A stretch of 64,000 nucleotides of DNA from Choanephora cucurbitarum (GCA_025331435.1 JAIWNI010000009.1:124001-188000); one strand, 5' to 3'. Positions 24,157-35,943 are shown, counted from the stretch's first letter. Notes: generated by a model from the letters alone, not told the origin. Numbers and translations are program-made.

Positions 24157-24980
24157 ATGTATCAATGGTATAGGAGAAAAGAAGAGAGGAAGGAGAGAGA
24201 GACTTGTAAAAGCTGGAAGACCTATCCTGTTGTGTATACATTATTGGTATCTCCTACCTGACATCGATTTTCTCGAGAACATACAATTGCAGTGACGTAG
24301 GGATAGATAAATCCTTACTTTTTTTTTAAAATACCATTTATTCTATCTATCTTTCTTACGATACCCTATAACAGCACTTCTAGGCATCCTTTTCTTTTGT
24401 TGATGAAAAAGAATGTACCTAATAAAGTCGTTAATTCTATTTCAGACACTAATATCAAATCTTTTGTAAGCTAATCAATGGTATGTGCGCATTTGTTTTT
24501 AAAGGCGATTCATTGTGAGCCATTTTCAGGTTCGATAGTATAAACTGCTTCTAAATTTCTCTTTACTTAAGTTTATTGAATCAAGGAGATGTCTTGAATC
24601 ATACGACAGTTTTCTAAAAATAAAAGACCATTAGAAAACGAAGAGTGTAAAGGAAAAAAACGATCACCACAATAAAGCGCTAGTGCTCTTAAGAAGTCTA
24701 AGATGTCTGTGTTACTATTGAGATTGCATAAGAATAAAAAATAATGCTTGCATCGATTTTCAACATATCACATATTGAAAGCAAATTACGACAAACTATC
24801 TGTATTGCAAGGAAATATAGCACTAGAGCTTATTGAGAAACAAAGCGACGTTGGGCAAAGCCATGCATGTATATATATATGTATGTATGGGTGCGTGTAT
24901 GCGCGTGTGTGTGTATATGTGTTATTTTTCTTGTTCTTCTTTTTCATTTAATTTTTCTTTTTTGTCAATCTAAAGTCAAC
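24157..24980. other. Intergenic region with TG/TA microsatellite
   Basis: Holds the 3' flank of GPI10 and the promoter of the next gene. A (TA/TG/CG)-rich alternating purine-pyrimidine run lies at about 24867-24922, followed by a pyrimidine tract just before the next start codon. No gene seen. Confidence 0.45.
24867..24922. repeat. Alternating purine-pyrimidine microsatellite
   Basis: Imperfect TATATATG/TGTGCGTG repeats of about 55 bp. Such alternating runs can take up Z-DNA, and this one lies about 60-115 bp before a start codon. Confidence 0.7.
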
Positions 24981-26061
24981 ATGATCAACTTATTACCTAA
25001 TGAGTTACTTTGGAACGTCTTTGGTCATCTCAGCTACCAAGATCTAGACAAACTATCTGAAGTAAAGCCAATTTCAGCGACAGTCTTATATTTCATACAG
25101 CAACATTACAACTTTCATTACAAAACTAATAGTCTGCTTGGACTTTATGAAGCCATCACGCCTACCGAGCGACAATTAAAAGAAACCAAGCACGAATTTG
25201 CCAACAAAATCTTACAGCTTATCTGTACTCAAGTAGACATGCTACCAAAATTTGAGCATCGAAATAAGTTCACAGAACTACTTGATATAGTGCAACAATT
25301 TGTGGTAAACAGAATCTTGGCAGACGATTTAAAGGCGGGACTTGAACATGACTATGCAAACCTGTGTCTTGAAGTTAGATCATTATATCTTCACACGCCA
25401 TCTATTCGAGTACTTCATGATCCTGTAAGTTTCTTATTTGATTACCAAAAAAAAAGAAAAGAAAAATGCACATGTACACACGCAGCATCGACAGAGAGAT
25501 AGAAATTAAACTAACATAAACTATGTTTCAAACAAAAAGAAATATAGACGTCGAAGTACTAAACATCCATTAGCACCCTTTTTACCGAGAGATTACACTT
25601 ATATATGGCGTCAGCATTGTACTAAGCCAATGCAGGATCGAACGAAACATACCCGATTTGCTCTCTTCTTTGGCAGTTTATTTGATCTGACGAGCTTATA
25701 CCTTGAGTCTAATCTTGATGGTTCCTTCGAGGAGTGTGCGCGAGAAGCGCTTGTATCGGGAAATGTAGAGGATTTGCTTATCATGTGTATAGCAGCATAT
25801 AGACCAATTGACGTAGAGGGCATGCGTATGATGGTCACACATGCAGGAGAGCAGTTGAGGCATTATTTAGAAACATTGGACAACTGGGTAACTACAGATC
25901 CTACACCGCAACAAGAGTTTCGCATGCAACAACAACAACAACAGCAACAGCAACCACTTTTTGAAGGTGACGATGAACGACACACTGGCCCACCAGAGTG
26001 GCTTATACCGGATAGATATAGAGTAGCTGAAGATACAATCCTAAGGCTTAAGGTAAAATAG
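24981..26061 (+). CDS. F-box-like domain protein with polyglutamine run
   Basis: Predicted 321-aa protein, exons 24981-25424 and 25540-26061. The acceptor at 25539 (after ACAAAAAG) is chosen because it alone keeps the frame, giving HDP|KYRRRSTKHPLAPF; the intron has a CTAAC branch site. The N-terminus (MINLLPNELLWNVFGHLSYQ) fits an F-box-like helix bundle, which normally recruits targets to SCF ubiquitin ligases through Skp1. The rest has no family I can name. A run of eight or nine Gln lies near residues 275-283, encoded by mixed CAA and CAG codons (about 25927-25952). Confidence 0.7.
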
Positions 26062-26800
26062 CAAAGAGAAACCGAGAAAAGCATATATATAGTCTATAAC
26101 TTGTTTTATGTTTATTAACTTGATACTCTTTATTTTTAAGCTTATGAATCATCTCTATCAAAAGGGCTGGCGCTGGTTTCAGTAATCTGCCCAATCAAAA
26201 AGCAAGCTTAAATTATTTTGTATTCGGCATTAAAAAAGAAAAAGCTCCTAATTCAAACTGTCAATTTCACACTGCCAAAATTTCCCTTTTCTTTTTTTTT
26301 CTTCCCTTCTTTTTTTTTGTCTCTTTTTTTTTTGTCTCTAAGCTTCTAGCCAGGCTTTGAAAGAAAAAGAAACACTCACAAATCGCTTAAAGAATAGTAA
26401 TGTAAAATCTACATAAAATGTTCAGTTTACTTATATGTTACATAGAAAGATTGCAGTTAAAGATTATTATTCTTGTGTAAATGATCAATTTTTTTTTAAA
26501 TCAATTTCAGTATTTCTTTTTTTCCATTTCTTTTCTTTTTCTATATATTTTTTTCTTCTTTTTTTTTCCTTTATGTGTTTTCTTATACCTATATTAAGCT
26601 ACCACAGTTTATAGACTGCTTTAAAGCTGCTGGTTATAAACACAAATTGTAGAACTGTCACACTTCACAACGCATATAGAAAACCCAAGCCTAATTCTTA
26701 TTATATTTCAAGTCTTTTGGACTCGCCTTTTAAAACAAAACTACTGTCGACTTCGTTTGTTCAGTACAATAAGAACAGCAAGCGAAAACGACCTAAATTG
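26062..26800. other. Intergenic region, pyrimidine-rich
   Basis: Contains long T/C tracts (about 26280-26345 and 26510-26580). No coding sequence with support was seen between the F-box-like gene and the transporter gene. Confidence 0.4.
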
Positions 26801-29221
26801 ATGGGTATTCAAGTGAATTCACAGTATAAGTTATATTCACTATGTTGGTAAGAACAATATGCTGTGTTTTTCCGGGTATGTCTTTCTCATGTCTTGATTG
26901 TTACCATAGCTTTGTATCTCTTGGTGGATTTATGGTATTTTTTTTACTCTAACAAGTGACTATGTATGAGTTTTCTTTATTTTCTAACTTGTTTCTCGAT
27001 GACGTTTTTTTTTTCTTTTTTTTAAAAACAGTATGGGTAAAATGATTGATGCTGACAATGAAGAAAAACGAAACTTGTATTCACTAATTACCTAAAATAG
27101 TTATGACAATGGCACACTCACCGTAATTACAGCCATGCCTTCTTTTCTTAAAAGATACAATCTGTATAGTGATACACCTGCAGGTTATGCTATCGTGCCA
27201 GTTTCATTGGCCGCTTCTTTTGTTGCTTCTTTTGTGAGTCAGCTCGTGCTTATGCAATCCCGTTAAGACTGACAACTTCAATTAGGTTTCCGGCTTTGTA
27301 GCGGATGGATTAGGCAGAAAGAAGTTTTTTCTTTTAGCCTCTATTATACATGAGGTAGGCTGTATCGTAGAAATCGCAGGCCATGGCCAGGCTGCTTTTT
27401 TTATTGGCCGTATCTTGACTGGATTCTCAGTTGGGTAAGCAATTTATTTGCGTATAACAAACAATTTTTATAACTCTCTGCATATAGTATCTATAGTATG
27501 CTTGTCCCATTATGTAAGCAGCATTTGAGAAGGGAGTTATGCTTTACCTATAATAACAAAAATGAAATAACCTATCTAGATCAAAGCGAAGTAGCAAGAC
27601 CTCAATGTAGAGGGCGCCTGATTACTTTCTACCAGTTTTTTGTTACCCTGGGATTTATGATTGCATTTTGGGTTGGCTATGGATCATATCAACTTGATAC
27701 AGATGCTGCTTGGCGTATACCCATTGCCTTGCAATTGGTGGCTGGATTCATCCTCCTGCTTGGCTTATTATTTATATATGAAAGTCCTCGTTGGTTAATC
27801 TACAAAGATAGAAATGCAGAGGCGCTCCATATTTTAGCTCAACTTAGATCAAGTGGGAATCAGCGAGATGTTGATGTCCAGATGGAATTCACTGGGATTG
27901 TACAAGATGTTGCCTTTGACAAGATGGCCTATCAGCAGCGCTTTTTAAGTCTATTGCGCAAGGGAAATGACAACAATCGAAAGAGAACTTTTTTAGGAAT
28001 GGGAATACATGCTTTCACTCAACTATCTGGTATAAATGCAATACTGTGAGTCTGAACAACTTGCTCTCCTTTTCCCAGGTCTAAGCGTTTTCCTTTAAAA
28101 ACTAGATTTTATTTGCCTTACATACTTCAGTCGGTGGGACTGAAAGGAGTCCGCTCTACTCTTTTCGGGAATGGTATTGCGGGTGTTATTAATTTCTTAG
28201 CCACCTCACTTGTTTTTCTTTATGTAAGTATCTCATGTCTGGGCAATTGTATAGATCAAAACATCTTAACTTTTTTCAAGATTGATAAATGGGGTCGCCG
28301 ACGGATTTTGATCATAGGCGCATTATCTATGGCTGTTTGTATGGTTGCTATCACTATCGTATCCGCTATATCAAATCAACAGCTCTTGAGTGCAGTGGAT
28401 ACACCCTATGCCAATTCAACTCTCGTTACTAGTGCCATTGATAATGAAGGTGCAGGGTATGCTATCATGGTGCTTTTGGCTATATTCTTAATCTGTTTTG
28501 CAATGAGTTGGTAAGAAAGAAGATGCTGAAATAGATTATAGATTACTTATGGTTGTTTTATAGGGGGCCTGTTGGTTGGATTTATCCGGCAGAGATCTAT
28601 CCACAACTGATCCGAGCTAACGCAATGGGCGTCACTACTTCTTGTAGCTATTTAGTCAACTTATTTGTTTCGCTCGTATCACCTATCATGTTTCGCAATA
28701 TATGGTGGGGTACCTACCTCTTTTTTGGCGTGTGGTGTTTGATTATGGCTATAGTAGTACACAAATTCTATCCAGAAACAAACGGACGTTCGCTGGAAGA
28801 GATACAGTTGATATTTAGTGGCGCCTTAATAGACCAACGTGCAGATGCACATCACCCAGCTACTGCTGCAGAAGCATTGCTCCATTTAGAGCAAATGCGT
28901 CACCAGGATACCTTGGCGCAAGCTTCCAGTGGCCGTTCTCAGTTCAATTTTAATCTACCAGCAATGATAGTCGTCTCAAGTCCTCGTAATGTGTCTCGAG
29001 CCTTGAATCGTAGACTTTCGCAAGGAGACGACCCTCAGTCTATACACCGGTCTCTGTCTTCTCATTCTGCTTCATCATGGGCTTCAAGAGCTGCTAGAAA
29101 GCAAGAAAATGATCATTCTGGTAGGTCTTCATTCCAATTAGATAGCAAGAAGAAGAAGCGCTCTTTTCCTTCTAAAAAGGTTGATAATCCTGAAGCTAAC
29201 AGTGAAGACTCATTGCAATAG
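26801..29221 (+). CDS. MFS sugar transporter
   Basis: Predicted 618-aa hexose-type plasma-membrane transporter of the sugar porter family with 12 expected membrane helices. Proposed exons: 26801-26847, 26910-26934, 27032-27036 (5 nt), 27101-27233, 27286-27434, 27488-27513, 27580-28045, 28106-28223, 28281-28510, 28564-29221; all frame-consistent. Motifs: GGFMYGYDNG in helix 1 (made by the 5-nt exon), DGLGRKKFF, GRILTGFSVG, VPLYQSEVARPQCRGR, ESPRWLIY, DKWGRRRILI, GWIYPAEIYPQ, and FYPETNGRSLEEIQ at the end of the last helix. A cytosolic tail of about 120 residues is Ser-, Arg- and Lys-rich. The intron at 27514-27579 is 66 nt and stop-free. The start is the first ATG before helix 1; substrate cannot be told from sequence. 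Confidence 0.9.
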
Positions 29222-29675
29222 TTTCTCTTATTCATTGTATATACTGTATATAAATTGTACTATAAAGCGATCACAACATTCTCCTGCTTTCTGTTTAATC
29301 TTTTTCTAGAGTATGGCATAAAATGGAAGAGAGGAGTGTTAAAGATAGAACAAAATCACATGAAAATTGCAACTTTAAACTTAAAAAAGAAAAGAACAAT
29401 ACATAGGATAATATCAGCTCAAAAGAAACCCTGTGCCTTCCTGTAGCTAAACAGATAGAACTCAAGCATGATCTGTGTTTTATGGCCAACCTATTGATAC
29501 AAGATACACAAGATATTTGTAAGGCAATCCTAAACAAAGAAATGTTGCCCAATCATACTTCATAGCGTATGGTTTTGAACAACCGCATTTTTTGTTTCTT
29601 TTTTAATTGAGTCTTCTCTCTTTCTGTTTTTCTTTCTTTTTCTCTCTCTTTTTCTTTGTATTCCTTTGTCCCATC
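29222..29675. other. Intergenic region
   Basis: 3' flank of the transporter gene and promoter of the FKBP gene, with a strong pyrimidine tract at about 29597-29670 immediately upstream of the FKBP start. No gene seen. Confidence 0.45.
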
Positions 29676-30578
29676 ATGCGTCTTGCTGTCGTCTTACTTA
29701 GTGCATTAGCCTCTGTTATGGCTATCAAAGAAGCTCCTACTCAACTTCAAGTTGGTAAAGTACTAATTGTCTAATTCCATCATATTGCTCCATTTGACCA
29801 TGTGTTAACTAGGTATCAAGAAGCGTGTTCCTGCTGAAGAATGTAAAGTAAAATCAAACAATGGGTAAGTAGAGAAAGAAAGGAAAATATCAGAATCATT
29901 CTGGTTTTGATCATTTTTCGAATTTTACAGTGATGAATTATCCATGCATTACACGGGTACACTTTTCGACACTGGAGTCAAGTTCGACAGTAGTCTGGAT
30001 CGCAACCAACCTTTTGTATTTACGCTCGGTCAAGGTCAAGTGATCAAGGGCTGGGATCAAGGTTTATTGAAGTAAGTTGGCATGTATGACAAAGTTCGAC
30101 ATTTTTCTCAAATCTTTTTTAGTATGTGTATTGGAGAAAAGCGTAAGCTTGTCATTCCTCCCAGTTATGGTAAGACTGATAAAGAGGCGAAAGACAAGAA
30201 AAAATTAATTGCTTAACGTACTATCATTTAGGTTATGGTGACCGTGGTGCTGGAGGCGTTATTCCCGGTGGAGCCACTTTGGTGTTCGAAGTCGAGTTGC
30301 TGGACATCAACAAAGCAAAGCAGTTCAATCAAGACGCCTTTTTAAAGAACGACACCACAGATAGACCCGATACATTTGTCAAGTAAGTAATATGCATTGT
30401 CACTATTACGTCGTTCTTTACTCATTTCTCGATTAGCTTTACTTCACCTAGCTTCCTTCTCTCCACTGCTCTTATCGTTGGTCTCTTCTTGGTTGTCTTT
30501 AAGCTTGCTAGAAAACAAGATATTGATGAAGCCAAGAAGGCAGCTGCTAAAAAGACAGATGAAAAAGAAAAGAAATAA
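29676..30578 (+). CDS. FPR2: FKBP-type peptidyl-prolyl isomerase, ER-type with C-terminal membrane anchor
   Basis: Catalyses cis-trans isomerisation of prolyl bonds, aiding folding in the secretory pathway; the FKBP family binds FK506 and rapamycin. Six exons (29676-29754, 29813-29864, 29931-30071, 30123-30169, 30232-30382, 30437-30578) give 203 aa. A signal peptide [16 protein letters not shown] is followed by the FKBP domain: [60 protein letters not shown], and [14 protein letters not shown]. The aromatic pocket residues (Tyr, Phe, Asp, Trp, Tyr) are kept. After the domain comes a membrane segment ([19 protein letters not shown]) and a Lys-rich tail ending KEKK, a possible dilysine ER-retrieval signal. 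Yeast Fpr2 lacks this clear anchor, so the symbol denotes the subfamily, not strict orthology. Confidence 0.92.
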
Positions 30579-30632
30579 CAATAAAAAAGAAGACTAGTTT
30601 ATTCCCAGAAAAGAAAAATTTAAACGCGTGCT

Positions 30633-30860
30633 TTATTTGTTAACGTTATCATCTTGACCTTTTGCTTTGTCTACCATAGATTGTGCTTCGTTTTTTACAG
30701 TTTCTGCTGTTTGTTTGACTATACTAGGTTCTTCTTGCTTGTTAGTGTTTTGAGATGCGGGCTGTGTATCGTAGTCGCCAATCTTGAACAAGCCAGTAGA
30801 GCCAGATGAGCTTTCCGATGTCTTTTTAGAGAAAGGATTCTTTAATTGACCGACGTCCAT
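30633..30860 (-). CDS. Small hydrophilic hypothetical protein
   Basis: Single-exon 75-aa frame, convergent with the FKBP gene (54 bp between stops). I do not recognise a family. It starts MDVGQLKNPFSKK, has a Ser/Gly-rich stretch, and ends with a Lys/Gln/Glu-rich region (VKQTAETVKNEAQSMVDKAK) that could form an amphipathic helix reminiscent of LEA-like or stress proteins. It sits in the correct orientation between two expressed genes, with an AT-rich leader after the ATG at 30860. Confidence 0.5.
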   Translation of the reverse strand: MDVGQLKNPFSKKTSESSSGSTGLFKIGDYDTQPASQNTNKQEEPSIVKQTAETVKNEAQSMVDKAKGQDDNVNK

Positions 30861-30997
30861 GATAGCGATAGAAGAGATTTGGTGATAAGAAGAAGAGTAA
30901 AGAAAAAGAAAAGTAAACTTGGATTTGCATAAACAAAAATCGTATTTGAATTATTCAGAGCCAATCAAATCAAGCTGATTTATTAATTAAGTATTTT

Positions 30998-31776
30998 TTA
31001 AAATGGAGAGGGCGTAAGACGTAAGTAAGGTTTGATCACCTTGACACCCTTGGGGAAAAGTGCTTGAGCTTCTTCTGTAGAAACAGAAGGGTGTACAATA
31101 ACATCGTCACCCTTCTTCCAGTTACCGGGTGTTGTGATGCGATGCTTATCACCTAACTGTAAGGAATCAATCACACGCAAAATTTCATCAAAGTTACGAC
31201 CAGTAGAAGCAGGATAAGTCAAGATTAAGCGAATAGTCTTTTTGGGATCAATGATAAATACTGAACGAATAGTGAATGGAATGCCTTTTGTATCCACATT
31301 AGTAGCATCCTATGCATACAAAGTGCATTCAATATAAGCCATACTATCAAATTTTCTCTTTTTTCTTTATACCTGATGATCTAACATATCATAGAGCTCA
31401 GAAACCTTGCGGTCAGCGTCAGCAATGATAGGAAAATTAAGTTTGACATTTGAAATTTCATTGATATCAGCAATCCATTGTTCATGTTCGGCCAAACCGT
31501 TTGCTGAGAGACCAATCACATTCACTTGACGAGCATCCCATTCATCTTGAAGAGCAGCTACCAAGCCAAGTTCAGTGGTACAGACAGGAGCTAAGTAAAG
31601 CACCCATAATGTTAGTTTACAGAGGAAGTTTAATGCGCCTTTCTTTACTTACTGAAATCAGCAGGATGTGAGAAGAGAACAGTCCATTTGTCGCCAATGA
31701 ATTCATGAAACTTGATTTTACCTTTAGTAGTTTCAGCTTCAAAATCAGGAGCAATTGAACCAAGTCTAAGTGACAT
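30998..31776 (-). CDS. 1-Cys peroxiredoxin (Prx6 type)
   Basis: Reduces hydrogen peroxide and organic peroxides through one peroxidatic cysteine. Minus-strand exons 31776-31653, 31590-31373 and 31309-30998 give 217 aa, the normal Prx6 length. Motifs: LGSIAPDFEAETTKG, WTVLFSHPADFTPVCTTELG (peroxidatic Cys in PVCTTE, restored by splicing), GLSANGLAEHEQWI, and the Prx6-type C-terminal part with TPGNWKKGDDVIVHPSVS. The long C-terminal domain and the lack of a VCP resolving-cysteine motif separate it from 2-Cys enzymes. No mitochondrial presequence is visible, so it is probably cytosolic. Confidence 0.95.
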
Positions 31777-32171
31777 ATTATGAGATAGGTTGTGTCGATA
31801 GAAGGAAAAAAAAAAGAAAGAAAGAGAAAATCTCAAGAGACTGCAGGAAAAAAATATACTTTTTATTAAAAAAATATCACGCGTGTACGACTATGCAAAA
31901 AGAAAACAGGCCGATACGTTTCAAAGAGTTATGATTGGCTTAGTTTAGAGGGATGAAATGGCGCAATAGAGCCACTAGAGGTGCTCATTAACTATACGAA
32001 TGGTTCTCTTGTACTCAGGTTGATGCAATTATCTTGTGCCCATGCGAATCTAGTGAGTTGATAAGATGCCAAAAGTACATTTTGCTAAACATAAGCCACC
32101 TCCAAATCTATTTGAAGAGGAGAAAGCTTCATGCTTTATTTAAACTTTTTTTTCTTGCTTGGCTTACTTGT
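31777..32171. other. Divergent intergenic region
   Basis: Shared upstream region of the peroxiredoxin (minus) and the rhodanese-methyltransferase (plus). An open frame runs in phase from 32034 into the plus gene, but residues before the ATG at 32172 show no domain and may be leader or an unrecognised first exon. Confidence 0.45.
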
Positions 32172-33077
32172 ATGAATCGACTTTATGCTTGGAAGAATTC
32201 CCAACTGCCTCAGCTATGCTTAGATTTACGTACTCAGGCTCAATACAATGCTTGTCATTTAATACCGTCCACAAATATACCCTTCTCTCAACTAGTAGTC
32301 AGGCAAGCAGAATTGCCTCCTAAACATATGCCAATGGCTGTACTTCACTCTCATGATACAACACATGCTATTGACTGGTTAATCCAACGAGGATGGCATT
32401 GCCCCTTTGTCATTCCAGAAGAAGCACTGGACTGGAAGCAACTGATAGAACAACGATGGGCTGCATCATGTGACGGTAGAGACAACCAAAAATGGGTTTT
32501 ATTTCAACCTTCTCCCTTTTTGAAAAAACATATTAGCTATCTCGAAGCCGAAATAGAAGGATCAACACGAACATGTCTCGATATGGGTGGTTGTGGCGCG
32601 GGTAGAGATATAAGTTGGATAGTATCTACTCGCCAACATTGGCGAGCTACTGCATTCGATTCACAACCGGGTGCTATTCAACGCATGACTCAACTCGTAC
32701 ACTATCTTGATATTCAAGATCGTGTACAGATAGGCCAGGTCAAGTTCCAGCACAATCAGACATGGAAGTGGATATCAGAACCAGTGCCCATTCAAACATA
32801 TGATCTTGTGCTCAATATTCGGTTGTTGTCAAGGCCGTTTTGGTACAAAGTACCTTCTTTATTGAATAAGGGCGGCTTTTTTGTGCTTTCTCAATTTCTA
32901 CATGATGATGATCTATGTGTCTATGATCAGCCTAAGCGTAGTCATCGGTTAGAGAAAGGAGAAATAGAGAAAGTATTCAGCCAGATGGGGGACATGGAAA
33001 TCGTCATGAATGGAATAGAAAAGACAGAGGATGGCAGGCCACTGCAATGTGTCATTATTAAAAAGATAAATCCATAA
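32172..33077 (+). CDS. Rhodanese-like and SAM-dependent methyltransferase fusion protein
   Basis: Predicted 301-aa protein without introns. Residues about 8-85 look like a rhodanese-type fold (LCLDLRTQAQYNACHLIPST, then VRQAELPPKHMPMAVL), but no clear catalytic Cys loop is seen. Residues about 125-300 form a class I methyltransferase: LDMGGCGAGRDISWI as the SAM-binding glycine loop, ATAFDSQPGAIQRM, YDLVLNIRLLSR, and LNKGGFFVLSQF. The substrate is unknown. The start was set at the ATG at 32172; the open frame runs back to 32034 with a non-ATG codon and hydrophobic residues, so an upstream exon or different start is possible. The combination suggests sulfur- or RNA-related chemistry, but that is inference. 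Confidence 0.75.
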   Translation: MNRLYAWKNSQLPQLCLDLRTQAQYNACHLIPSTNIPFSQLVVRQAELPPKHMPMAVLHSHDTTHAIDWLIQRGWHCPFVIPEEALDWKQLIEQRWAASCDGRDNQKWVLFQPSPFLKKHISYLEAEIEGSTRTCLDMGGCGAGRDISWIVSTRQHWRATAFDSQPGAIQRMTQLVHYLDIQDRVQIGQVKFQHNQTWKWISEPVPIQTYDLVLNIRLLSRPFWYKVPSLLNKGGFFVLSQFLHDDDLCVYDQPKRSHRLEKGEIEKVFSQMGDMEIVMNGIEKTEDGRPLQCVIIKKINP

Positions 33078-34358
33078 GCTGGAGCAATGTCTTACGAGGG
33101 TATTCTTCTTCATCTGTTACTGCTTCTTAATTTAATATATGATGAATTCATAACTTTCCTACTTAGTGCTGTGTCACTCTAGCAGGAAAATGATGCAATC
33201 GAATGTGTAGCAGAAAAGAGGATTTCTGAACTGCTCTCCGCTTCGCTTTTCTTTTATCAAGATGAGGGTATGCATAATCATCCAAAGCAAAGCTCATGTA
33301 TCATCCTGTATTGACTCATCTTATTCAATTATCATGCTCTCGAAATATGAATTTAGTAGCAATGATAACGGAGGCGTCACACAAGGAGAGATACAGTCTT
33401 TCGGTTGACAACTTGTGCACTTTGAAAGTCAGGTTTTGAGCTGGTACCTGTGTTCTTTAAAAGTGGCTATGTAGAGCTATTTTTAGATCAACTACCTTAA
33501 ATAGGTGGTGGAGAAAGGGTCTGGATATATCATTCTTTTATTTCTTTAAAGACCAAAACAACAAGCTCGGTTTGCAAATACTTGAAAGAGGGAGAAAGAA
33601 ACAGTTGATCAAGAAAACGACAGTGATGCATTTTGTCGGTTAAAGTAGAAAGTGAAGGAGTCAAAGAGATAAGATAGCCGATTCTTTTATAACGATAAAA
33701 GAAGAATATGGGCAAAGAATCCTTGTAAAAATATCGTCATGATCAATAGATCAAAGGTTCCAAAGAAAAAGGTTGGTTTTTCGCTCAATAAATACTTTTT
33801 TTAGCATTGCCTAGTATCTATCTACTTCCACACATGTAGGCCTGAGCATCCAAAAAAATGATCAACATCTCGTATTAGCTAAAACGGTTACTTTATACTT
33901 TATATTTGCGTAAATTTCATCGCTTGTTGCCTTCCTCATTAATCATGCATAGTCTCATCAATGAAACATTTGCTACTTTAAATCAAGCTTGTCAGACATT
34001 CAGTGTTTTGTTGAATTTGAATTGATTTTCTCCATTGGTTATCGTACTAATATTTTGACCCTTTGAAAGAGGAGGAAGGGCTTCTTTTTATCTGTCTAAA
34101 GCTATTCCAATTTATATGCTATACGTTCGTCTAACAAGCAAAGACTACTGTATAGACTTATGAATAGCCAAGCCATTGATTTCCTTTCAATTTGTTTGTT
34201 TCACAGCATCTTAAAAACAAAATAGAAAAATCAATGTTCTGCAGAAATGATCGGGTATAAATACAAATGTGTTTATTCTATGACTGAGCTGGCACTAAAG
34301 CTTGGAAAAGAAAATTAAGAAAATTATAGATGGATTATATACAATATATAGTACAATG
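33078..34358. other. Intergenic region without recognisable gene
   Basis: 1.28 kb between the methyltransferase and the convergent membrane protein gene. Only short frames without motifs are present; the 61-codon frame at 33530-33715 has no support. Confidence 0.45.
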
Positions 34359-35943
34359 TCACTGTTGAACAGTTTGGCTTCTTGAAGCAGCTTTTTCATT
34401 TGGTGTCGTTGGTGACTCTAATGGCCGCGTCGAAAGGTTACTATTCGACTCAAACTCAGCAATACTTCCGAGATCAAAATGCTCCTTAAATTTGCTTTTG
34501 ATAGGTGTTGGCTTTTCCAAACTAGAAGAAGAAGAGGTCTGATCGGGTGGAAATATATGAAGTGGAGAAGATGGTTGAATTGGAGACAGCAAGTAAGGTG
34601 CCTGTGGATGAATTGGTGAAGGCGCTATCATTGTTGTTATTACAAGCTTTCTATTTTACGGCTTCATAATTTTCTTCTTTACCTGGTTCAGTATGTTGAC
34701 TTTGACGTCTAGACCCACAAAGAAAAGGAAAACAGAGTTGGCTTAGAGTACAACAACGACGTGGTTGATCTATGGATCTATCTTGATTTTGCCTGCGCTT
34801 GCGCCTCAAACAGTACCAAGATAACAGAATGAGAATCACAATAAACGCAACACCCCCTATGACAGATCCCAAGATAACAGCCAAATAATTTTTGGACCTG
34901 CTACTAGGATTAGCGACCGCATTAGTGACTAGCCATTGTGGTTGACGGACGAAACTTAATGTAGTTGTGTTGAGGAACTGAAAGCGACTGTCGCTTGATC
35001 CCGAATTGTCCTGGTAGAACATAACTAGATCAGTTGCAATCAAAGTGACAAAGGTAGGTGCAAACAGGCGCGAGGTTGAGTTGAGGCCTCTTTGTATCAG
35101 TTGTCTGTTACTGGCAATAGGTGTTACAATGATTTGAGTTAAATCCACGTTTGGAATATCCAATCTCCAAAACTGTTCATCAGCCTCGGTAGCTGTTGAA
35201 CTTTGTGTATCAGAGGATCGGATTGGCACAAGCAATAGAGAGTCCGAACCTTCAATAGAAGGTTGAATTGGAATAGCCTTGATCGTGTTCGCGTTTGCAT
35301 GAATGGTCCATAAGGTACCTAACCAGTGAAACGTATAGGGATCAAAGCCATCGATAGAGATTGCTTGTCCATCGGTTCGGACCAACAGAATCCATCGTGA
35401 CGTTGAATAAAGTGAAGACGACGAGTCAAACAGAGGCGCGGGTATCAATGATTTAAACTCACGCCAAATCAATTGTATCGTATCCAGCACAAAGACAGTG
35501 TTATCACGGTCGAATAAATAAACATTATCGCCAAAAGCAACCACCGAATCGGCTTGTATAGAATGGTTGGTGGCGAATCGTTGAATGGCAGATTGCGAGC
35601 CTCTAAAGACGACATTTGTACTAGAATCCCAAGGTAACGATGATGACATATTTTTGATAGCACAGGCGCTTTGCTGAAGTAAAAATAGCTGACCTGACTT
35701 TGTGATAGTACAGGTCATGTCTTCACGGTCGAGACCGGTGAAGTTAGATATCCCTGGAAGATCCATGCTCCAGTTGTCTCCAAATGATACCTTGATGTTA
35801 TTCGTTTGGCCTAAAATATACAATGAACGGTTGAATGAGAATATACATGAGCTTTCATCGAAATCAAGCTGATTGAAATCAAGTGCCAATGATAAAGACC
35901 GATAAAGTAACAAGAAGAGACAAAATGTCTTTATGACATGCAT
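34359..35943 (-). CDS. Type I membrane protein with beta-propeller-like (kelch-like) ectodomain
   Basis: Predicted 508-aa cell-surface protein, exons 35943-34683 and 34624-34359. The 58-nt intron (GTAAAG...GATAG) removes an in-frame TAG and joins the membrane part to a Pro/Ser-rich cytosolic tail; without it the protein ends 10 residues later. A signal peptide lies at residues 1-20 (IKTFCLFLLLYRSLSLA). The ectodomain has repeated blade-like pieces (SVVAFGDNVYLFDRDNTVFV; SRWILLVRTDGQAISIDGFD) and many N-glycosylation sequons. A membrane helix (LAVILGSVIGGVAFIVILIL) precedes a basic stop-transfer sequence and a Cys-rich stretch (RRCCTLSQLCFPFLC) that may be palmitoylated. Function is unknown; the architecture resembles fungal kelch-repeat surface proteins. 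Confidence 0.75.
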
